A stretch of 64,000 nucleotides of DNA from Phlebotomus papatasi (taxonomy: Eukaryota > Arthropoda > Insecta > Diptera > Psychodidae). The stretch is taken from NCBI RefSeq assembly GCF_024763615.1, contig NC_077224.1, positions 61,824,712 through 61,888,711 on the forward strand, written 5' to 3'. The notes beneath the pieces were generated by a model. The model ran no database searches. It was not told the DNA's origin and was given only the letters and a program-made list of their open reading frames with translations. Both the position numbers and the translations under genes were made by a program. Each line of letters starts with the position of its first letter. Position 1 is the stretch's first letter. Below, one piece after another: positions 57,546 to 64,000 of this stretch.

Positions 57546-57910
57546 GGGCTTCAGACTAGATGTTTAGCCAAGTTCCCGAAGATCTCAAAATCCTAAATTG
57601 TAATAAATTAAATTTATTCTTCGGAATCCAATACATCAATTGCTTTTAATAATTCAATCCTAAGGTAAAATTTTCCAAAAAATATTGACTTATAAGAAGT
57701 TAGGGAACATATAAGAAGTCCCTTAAGTCTTAAATCCGTATAGCACAGGCGTCAGACTGAAGGTTTAGCCCTATCCCTAAAGGTCCTGAATTTGTCCCTA
57801 ATATCTAAATTCAATTCAAAATTTTAAAAATACTCAAAATATCTCAGCTATTAAAAAATTACAGAGAAGTTAAGCTATATAGGTAAATTTTAGGTCTTAG
57901 ATCCTTGAAA
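57546..57910. repeat. Repeat G, copies 2 and 3 in tandem
   Basis: Copy 2 (57546-57738) begins TTCAGACTAGATGTTTAGCC. Copy 3 (57739-57910) begins GCGTCAGACTGAAGGTTTAG. Both carry the GAAGTTA(A/G)G and TTTTCCAAAAAAT-type words of copy 1, with more divergence in copy 3. Confidence 0.6.
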
Positions 57911-58432
57911 TTATTATTTAATATCAAATCAAGAGAAAAATCAGCATTAAAACAGATTTTAAATTTTAAAAATTTGATCATTAGAATTTTAATAATCTTT
58001 CAGAAAATCTACAACTTCCAGACAGAAAGCGCCAAATCACATCATATCAATACCTAAAGAAGAATTGGTCAAAAGTTGAAAATCAGTGAAAAAAATGTCC
58101 TAAAAAAACATTCCCAATTGATAAACTGAAAGTGATGATATTGTCCAATCCCACACAAAATAACGATCCTCATAAAGTACAAAAAACATAGTTTAGTCGA
58201 CCATCCGAAAGCTCTGGGAAAGATTGAAGAAGTGTTTTTTCTTTGTGAAGTGGCTTCAAATCCACTGGCCACCACCGGAGAGTCAGAGTCCCCTATCAAT
58301 CTACAACACCCTCACTTTTCGGGAACTTTTCTTTTTAGTAGTTACGGCAATATTTTATGGCAGTTCAAATAATTGCATTCCTGCTCCTTATTAAGAATAC
58401 ATTATGGCACACCTATTGCAAGTCACAGAGCA
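57911..58432. other. AT-rich noncoding DNA
   Basis: Nothing recognised. Confidence 0.4.
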
Positions 58433-58742
58433 TCAAGTGGGTCAGTGGATAGAGTAGTGGCTCTATGACTGCGAGGTCTCGGGTTCAAAGTTGAGCAGCA
58501 GCAGAAAAAGATTTCTATTGCCGTATAGACTTTGAATTCGTCCAGTGAATGAATGAATAGTAATACCAATGGTGGCACATTAGCAAAAAAGTTAACGAGT
58601 ATCGACATGAAAGTGGTACTTCAGTCGATACAAATATTCACTGTCACTGATCCTAAATACACACCGAGATGGGCTGCTGTGATATAGTAGCGGCACTGGT
58701 TACCCACAGAGCTGTGATATGGAGCGGCTACCCGTACCGGGG
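58433..58742 (+). mobile_element. tRNA-derived SINE, family S3
   Basis: The head at 58433-58507 has an A box (GTCAGTGGATAGAGTAG) and a B box (GGGTTCAAAGT). The body ends with two related segments, GTGATATAGTAGCGGC and GTGATATGGAGCGGCTACCC. A similar GATATAGCGGCTACCC occurs alone at about 51059. A TAGGGGAA MITE follows directly. Confidence 0.65.
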
Positions 58743-58964
58743 TAGGGGAAAGTGCCCATGCTTAATACCATTGGAAGATTCGTAATGACTAAATTTTCTA
58801 TGTTTTACAATATTATATGTGACTCATCGCAACCATATTTTAAAAACTATGGGAAAGTGGCCAGTTTTTAAAAGATATTGCGGAGTCATGTTTATTGAGA
58901 AACATAGGAAAAATTTAGTCATTACGAAGCTTCCAAAGGTATCAAGCATGGGCACTTTCCCCTA
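58743..58964. mobile_element. TA-flanked MITE (TAGGGGAAAGTGCCCATGC)
   Basis: The ends TAGGGGAAAGTGCCCATGC and GCATGGGCACTTTCCCCTA are inverted. TCGTAATGACTAAATTT and its complement lie inside. Length 222 bp. Confidence 0.9.
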
Positions 58965-59283
58965 TAAGATAGAAATAGGAGTGGGGAAGCATAAGGTACC
59001 CAATTGTGGCCTGGATTCATCGATAATCCGAAATGGAGAACTGACTTCTGATAAAATCTTATCTTATTGCAAGTCACATATTGAAAATTAAATTTTAAAA
59101 AATAAACATTTTTTGGGAAAATTCATAATCATCTTGATAATCATAAAAGCCACGCCTCCTAAAAGATTCATTTTGATGGAATCCTGCTGCTCTTCTCAAG
59201 GTGGCATTACTGATGATGATATATTTAAGCAATGTTGACACAATGTGACATTAAAGAGTCTATGACTCTTAGGTGAGTTAGAC
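58965..59283. other. Noncoding DNA
   Basis: Nothing recognised. Confidence 0.4.
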
Positions 59284-59482
59284 CGGCTTCAGACCTAAGA
59301 TTTAGCCCAATTCCCGATGATCTCGAAATTCAGAATAGCAAACAATTTTATTGCTTTTTCAAAATTAATTGGATCACTTGCCCATGTTGTCCAATCTTAA
59401 GTGATAATTTTTCAAAAAGTCTTGATTGTTAAGAAATTCGAGAAGTTAAGCCATATGGCTAAGCCTTGAGTCTGAAGCCCGC
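59284..59482. repeat. Repeat G, copy 4
   Basis: Begins CGGCTTCAGACCTAAGATTT and ends GGCTAAGCCTTGAGTCTGAA, followed by GCCCG. The ends are inverted, and it is the most complete copy. Confidence 0.7.
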
Positions 59483-59769
59483 ATTAGGTGTCCATGACTT
59501 TTGAAGAGGAAGCGGCTTAAAATTACTTCCCATTGGAGATTATTAAGAAATTAAATTACAGCAAAAATAAAATTTATCAGATTAAAAGGATTTGTAAAAA
59601 TTATAACGCTATTTTGTAAAATATTCCCTTAATTTTTTTCAAATTTTACGATCAATGTCTCACAAAAATATTATGATTTTTTTTAATAAAAACATTATTA
59701 TGAAAATAAAAATTGAAAAAATATTTTTTTACTATTTAGAATTTTTACTATCTCTCAACCGGAGGCAGT
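59483..59769. other. AT-rich noncoding DNA
   Basis: Nothing recognised. Confidence 0.4.
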
Positions 59770-59844
59770 CAAAATTCCGAAAGGCAAAATCCCGAAAACT
59801 AAAATTCCGAAAGCTAAAATCCCGAAAGCCAAAATCCCGAATGT
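59770..59844 (+). repeat. Five tandem 15-bp units (CAAAATCCCGAAAGC)
   Basis: Units: CAAAATTCCGAAAGG, CAAAATCCCGAAAAC, TAAAATTCCGAAAGC, TAAAATCCCGAAAGC, CAAAATCCCGAATGT. In an open frame they give K(S/F)RK(A/L/P) repeats. A reversed copy of the unit lies at 60181-60215, so the array may form one end of a larger inverted-repeat element. Confidence 0.8.
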
Positions 59845-59948
59845 TCAATATTTTGAAAGGGATAAAATTATATGGAGGATAATGTGTAGAATAATTTCCC
59901 AAGCCACACAAAATTTTCCTCTGCCTCAGCAAGCGAGTGAAAGTAGCT

Positions 59949-60166
59949 AGGGGGAAGTGGGGCACCTTTAAAAGTGGGGCACTTTTGAAATTGCGATTTT
60001 TCTCCCATATTTAAGTGGAATTGAGCCATATCACAATATAATTTAGTTTCTCAATCTATTTGTGCACCTAAATTATATCACGATAAGGCTCAATTTCATG
60101 TAAAAATAGGTAAAAAATCCCAATTTCAAAGGTGCCCCACTTTCAAAGGTGCTACACTTCCCCCTA
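59949..60166. mobile_element. TA-flanked MITE (TAGGGGGAAGTGGGGCACC)
   Basis: The ends TAGGGGGAAGTGGGGCACC and GGTGCTACACTTCCCCCTA are inverted. A second inner AGTGGGGCACTTTTGAAATT and its complement follow. Length 218 bp, the cleanest copy of the family. Confidence 0.9.
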
Positions 60167-60180
60167 CGACACTTTTAAGA

Positions 60181-60215
60181 ATTCGGTATTTTGGCTTTCG
60201 GGATTTTGGCCGGGA
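60181..60215 (-). repeat. Reversed copy of the 15-bp unit
   Basis: ATTCGGTATTTTGGCTTTCG followed by GGATTTTGGCC is the complement of two units of the 59770 array. Confidence 0.7.
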
Positions 60216-61576
60216 CCCTTATGAACAATCAAATATGAACTTGCAAGAACAACTAAATAGTTGCCATATTTGTCCTATCGATTGCAATTGGCTCGGATAT
60301 GTCGAAAATCCAAGAATCATGAGGTGTGCTCGAGCTTCAAAAAACGAAAATTAGTCATTAAAAAATTAAAACCGGTCAGATGATCAGTAAGAGTTCCATT
60401 TAGTCAATAAAGAGAACACATTTGGTCAATATAAAAATCGTTTTTCTTTTAGTAAAAACCTCAAAGTTCATTAGTAAACTAATTGATTATAAATTATAAA
60501 AAAAGTTGTTATTATAACCTTTTTATTTTATTCCTAACGAGTTGATCCCTAATTATCATTTTAATTCAGATTAATTCAATTAATGCACGTGTGATATAAA
60601 AAAGATGAAAAACTACTGAAGTTATTCTTCGAAAAATCTGCTTTTAAAATCAATATTTATAAAAACAATAATAAAAAAAAAATATTATAACATGTAGATC
60701 CAGTAACTAGTGTATAGAAATGTGATAAGTAACAATTCGTTTTGTTCGGCGTAAATGAAAAAGAAAACAACATAAGCAACAAGTTATTTTCCTTTACTGA
60801 AATTGAGAATGGAATTTGAATGAAATGGGAATTGATTCTCTCAGCAAAAGTTTAATTTCAAATGTAAATACCAGAAGATATAGCGTTAGCTTTCAAGGAA
60901 ACTTCCGAGACAGGATATGAGTTAAGTTGTTGAAATGGCAATTTTGAGAGCAAACGAGTCAAAAAAAAGATATTCAATCTATTCAATGAATTTTATCCAT
61001 TTATTCAATATTCAGTTATTGTATTTTTATTGGGAATAATGTGAAAATGTTGTATAATTAATTAATAATATTTCTTTTTAGGATAATATTCTAAAAGTAT
61101 TGATATGGTCCGGCGTGTTTGGAAAATAAATTAAAAAATAAATAAAAGTCTGGGAAGTTGAGTATTTGGTCAAATTAATCAAATTAACCAAATATTGCTT
61201 TATTTAGACTGCGAAATAATACGATTCATTAACTCTATTTTTATTTAAATAGTTTTCCATTACTTTGATCAAATAATATAGAATTAATTTAACAGTGTTC
61301 TATATGCATAGAGTTGGAATGTATAAAAAAAGCACATTAAATTAGTCCTGATTATCATTTTAAATGTTGACAATGAGATTATACGTGAAGTTAATTTGTA
61401 TTCAGACCATGATTCAATGAATAACACCATTTCTATTATATGGATCTGTCTTACACAAAGCTATTTTACATATTTCAGTGTTTATGTAGAGAGAAATTTC
61501 CCTTAGTAACCATTCTTAGATAAAAAAAGAGTCCCTGTATTTGGTAAAAATTTGAATATCTTTAATCTAAACTCAC
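60216..61576. other. AT-rich DNA, probably intron of the - strand gene
   Basis: Very AT-rich, with no recognised repeat or exon. Confidence 0.5.
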
Positions 61577-61753
61577 CTTGCTGCTTCTCTTGTGGTATAA
61601 ATTCTTCATGTTTCTGGTCGCAATTATTTTCCTGTATATGTATTTGGTAATCGGAACGTTTACGCATCGAAGACATCGATTGGAGGAGTGAATGGCCTCT
61701 AGGGGGTACTTCTGGGGGCGCCGGTTCAGGTGGGGGCTCGTCATTGCGGACGT
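61577..61753 (-). CDS. Proline-rich coding exon of the unidentified long gene
   Basis: A 177-nt exon between a strong acceptor (TTTTCTCTTTCTCACCCTCTAG) and a consensus donor (CAAG|GTGAGT). It reads VRNDEPPPEPAPPEVPPRGH, then SLLQSMSSMRKRSDYQIHI and QENNCDQKHEEFIPQEKQQ. The first half is a Pro/Glu-rich, disordered-looking stretch that could bind SH3 or WW domains; the second half is charged. It starts with two bases of a split codon and ends with one G, so it fits the AG start of 14360-14441 (QQ-E-YLMTG). If the two are joined directly, the intron is 47 kb. The upstream exon is not visible. I cannot name the gene. Confidence 0.65.
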
Positions 61754-62308
61754 CTAGAGGGTGAGAAAGAGAAAAAGCCCACCACATGTTTACTCTCAGC
61801 ACAACAAATCCTCTAAAGTGCATTAAACTTTGGTCTCTGTACTCGACCTTATTTAAAATTTAAAATTAAAAGCACAACATTATTGGAACGATGTGTCTGG
61901 AATATATTAGAAAGCTACTCAACCATTCGTTTTTTTTTCTGCTTTCTCCTTATATTGTAAATATGGCAGAAGATTTTACGCCCTTTTCATGCATAATTTA
62001 TATTGTCTGCGATGAAATCCTATTTTTGTCTATTCATACTTTTGGGCAAAAGTATATCGTGAACAAATCCTCAAAAAAATAATCCAATTTAGACAACGCT
62101 TTAAACTAAATCCGAACGGTTGAAAATATTTCGAAAATTTTCCATACACATTCAAACCTACGCTCTAGACTAAATACATTAAGTGTTGAAGGAAAACTTT
62201 TGGAATACATTTTTATGTATAGAAAGAAGTTACATGGAATATCACTTTTGGATATGACTCACTTTACTGAAAAAGAAACTAAATTAAACGTTAACTATTT
62301 GTATTATT
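61754..62308. other. AT-rich DNA, probably intron
   Basis: Nothing recognised. Confidence 0.45.
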
Positions 62309-62452
62309 TTGCACTTCATTTGAACACTCTCGGAGTTGCGAGATTTGAGAGAACCAAAAATCCATGGACACCATGGGCTGCCGCTTCAATTGAACGAACG
62401 ATATCGTTCTTAAATCTCGCAACCCCGAGAATGTTCGATTGAAGTGCAAAAT
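62309..62452. mobile_element. Hairpin MITE (TTTTGCACTTCA arms)
   Basis: The left arm (62309-62356) contains CTCTCGGAGTTGCGAGATTT and the right arm (62405-62452) its complement with a few changes. The outer ends TTTTGCACTTCA and TGAAGTGCAAAA pair. An ATCCATGG..CCATGGGC centre lies between them. Confidence 0.75.
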
Positions 62453-62461
62453 GCAATTGGT

Positions 62462-62640
62462 TAAGGTCGTGTAGCAAGACAAGCAGAGTTGGTAGCGCAC
62501 TTGTCTAACGAGAGGTTTCCAGTGCGATCCCAGGTGGAGGCAGGAATTTTTCCTATCTCCACTCCAGAGAAGACTGGATGATTTGAGTGTCTCTTGCTCT
62601 AATTGATGATTCTCTACACTTGACTACAATTAACATTGAA
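62462..62640 (+). mobile_element. tRNA-derived SINE, family S4
   Basis: The head has an A box (AGAGTTGGTAGCGCACTTG) and a weak B box (GGTTTCCAGTGCGATCCC). The body TCTCCACTCCAGAGAAGACT runs into AT-rich sequence. No simple repeat tail is obvious. Confidence 0.6.
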
Positions 62641-62780
62641 CAAAAACTTTGAAAAGTCTTAAAATCCCACATTAGACATCATTCCAAATTACCCCACCCT
62701 ACACAAATTGATTTCGGAGTTTAGACTTCGGTAAAAACTCGAATGTTCGCAAACAAAAATAAATAGAGAAGTGGTATTTC

Positions 62781-62925
62781 ATGAGAGCTTTCCATGAGAA
62801 GCTATTGAATGCGAAGCCGGAAGGAGCTCGACCTAGAGGACGCCCCCGAAGGAGATGGCAGGAAGTAGTGGATGAGGTCCATAAACGACTAGGTAAGTAA
62901 GTAAGTAAGTAAATAAGTATTGGAT
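62781..62925 (+). pseudogene. LINE reverse-transcriptase C-terminus with (GTAA)n tail
   Basis: An open frame of 39 codons from ATG 62781 to TAA 62898-62900 reads FHEKLLNAKPEGARPRGR, then PRRRWQEVVDEVHKRLGK. The GRPRRRW..V..D...RLG motif is common at the C-terminus of non-LTR retrotransposon reverse transcriptases. It is followed directly by about six GTAA units, a typical LINE 3' tail. Everything upstream of this is missing, as expected of 5' truncation. Confidence 0.75.
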
Positions 62926-63165
62926 GATTGCATAAGTTCGTGGGACCTTTTCACGCAGGTCGTTAAGGGGTATCACGTAGCTTACCTCCATCATTCATGT
63001 TCACTTTTTTGTGCTTGCACTGGAAAGACTATAGTACCTTACATCCGTCTAATGACAAGTATCCTTCAAATAAGTCGATATATCTTTTGGAGGATATTTC
63101 CAAAATGTGGAACAAAAAGTTACATTTGCAGCATATAATGTTTGGCGAATTTTGAAAAAGTTTAA
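62926..63165. other. Unclassified DNA before the mariner remnant
   Basis: Moderate composition. May include the left end of the mariner element, but no terminal repeat can be paired because the other end is outside the window. Confidence 0.3.
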
Positions 63166-64000
63166 GTGATAAATTTCCACGGAAAAGCATTTTTGGCGTT
63201 TATTTGGATCAAGTTCTTGCTCTTAGAATGAATAATAGATGTCTTCGAAAATTTCAAAATAAGGATTTACCCTTTGAAACATCAACTTTATTTTAAACGG
63301 CTTCTAACATTAATGGCATCATTGTGAGTATCCTAGCGGAAGAAAATTTGTGGATAACAATTAAACAGATTGTTAAGATGTTGGACAATACTAATTCGAT
63401 CGTATTTCGCTATTTAGAAAAGCTTTGATACGTTTAAAAGCTCAATAGACGAGTGTCACATTTTTTGACTGATTGTAGGGAATGTAGCCATTTCTCTCCT
63501 GATATGTTGTTACGAAGAAACTTTTCTGGATCGATTAGTAACAGGTGATGAGAAATGAATCTAATACAACAACATAGTGGAAAAGGTCCACAGAAAACAG
63601 CTAAACTTGCTGTAAAAGCAGATTTGCATTGAAAGAGTTGCTTTAAATTTGATAGGATTTCAGAGAAATTAATCACTTTGAGCTAATCCAACGCGACAAA
63701 ACAATCATAAAACGTAAGTACCGTGACTATTTCATTAGATTCAATGAGCCTAATAAAAACTTCAGATTTCGGCCAAAATAAAGAACAAAATTTTCCAAAA
63801 TGGCAACACTAAATCATACATCGAATAGCAGACGCTGCCAAAATTACAAGAGTTACAATTGGGAATTCTCCTGAACCAAGAATATTCTTCAGATTTTGAC
63901 CCTTCAGATTATCATTTGTTCTAATCTTTACAGAATAGTTTGGTGCCTAAAAATATGGATTACTTGGAAGATGTCTAAAATGACCTTGCGAAATTTATTT
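63166..64000 (+). pseudogene. Mariner-type transposase pseudogene, running off the window
   Basis: The order of motifs is that of a mariner transposase. An N-terminal helix-turn-helix region (ENLWITIKQIVKMLDNTN, then IVFRYLEKL, near 63340-63428) is followed by VSHFLTDCRE and MLLRRN. The first catalytic-acid motif, LDRLVTGDEK, comes next at about 63527-63556, where the usual Trp after it is a TGA stop. Then HRKQTAKLAVKADL, and near 63875-63990 SSDFDPSDYHLF and SLQNSLVPKNMDYLED, matching the conserved Y-S-P-D-L.P-S-D-Y end. Stops and frame changes break it in many places, so it is inactive. The middle part with the second catalytic acid is too decayed to place. Confidence 0.85.

Noticed and set aside
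58819..59091. 90-codon + frame
   Set aside because: Its first half is inside the palindromic MITE at 58743-58964.
59655..59965. 75- and 77-codon frames with K.RK or RDF repeats
   Set aside because: They are produced by the 15-bp tandem array.

Overview
The window looks like a piece of an AT-rich insect nuclear genome, most likely a dipteran. Three things point there: an insect-type ionotropic receptor exon, coding exons with GTAAGT/GTGAGT donors separated by introns of many kilobases, and a very dense load of small inverted-repeat DNA transposons, tRNA-derived SINEs and decayed Harbinger, pogo-like and mariner elements. Little of the 64 kb is coding. The longest reading frame is 262 codons, and the other 60-130 codon frames are mostly chance frames or lie inside transposable elements.

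Genes. On the + strand, 6049-6867 is the last coding exon of a divergent ionotropic receptor: ligand-binding lobe S2, third membrane helix and a cytoplasmic tail. Its earlier exons are not visible. On the - strand I see exons of one long gene that I cannot name. A proline-rich exon at 61577-61753 and a start-codon exon at 27177-27213 both end in phase 1 with a G. Both can therefore join the exon at 14360-14441 in the same frame, creating the same Glu codon. This suggests two alternative 5' ends spread over at least 47 kb. Further - strand candidate exons lie at 5741-5895, 33363-33571, 50514-50688 and 51358-51588. On the + strand there are candidate small frames at 34646-34715, 43316-43604 and 53620-53781. 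These are much less certain.

Repeats. 0.4-6 kb: MITEs, a palindrome carrying a hammerhead-like core, and a tandemly rearranged PIF/Harbinger element flanked by TAA. 7-13 kb: TA-flanked MITEs and an old dispersed repeat split by another element. 16-20.6 kb: a SINE, a 457-bp palindrome and a retroposon tail. 23.9-26.5 kb: a nested MITE with a readable empty site, then a pogo-like element with transposase remnants. 28-32.6 kb: the old dispersed repeat, split by a 1.04-kb element. 34.9-41.5 kb: a TA-flanked 1.7-kb element holding a SINE and short tandem repeats, a minisatellite, and two opposed copies of a second pogo-like element. 42-56 kb: hairpin MITEs, including three that share the end CCGGTGTTCG and a four-unit MITE array. 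57.5-64 kb: repeats, SINEs, a LINE 3' end and a broken mariner transposase.

The clearest theme is a group of TA-flanked elements with ends TAGGGGAA or TAGGGTAAA. Most have unrelated interiors; two of the longer families carry pogo-like transposase remnants. This suggests several MITE lineages mobilised by related pogo-superfamily transposases.
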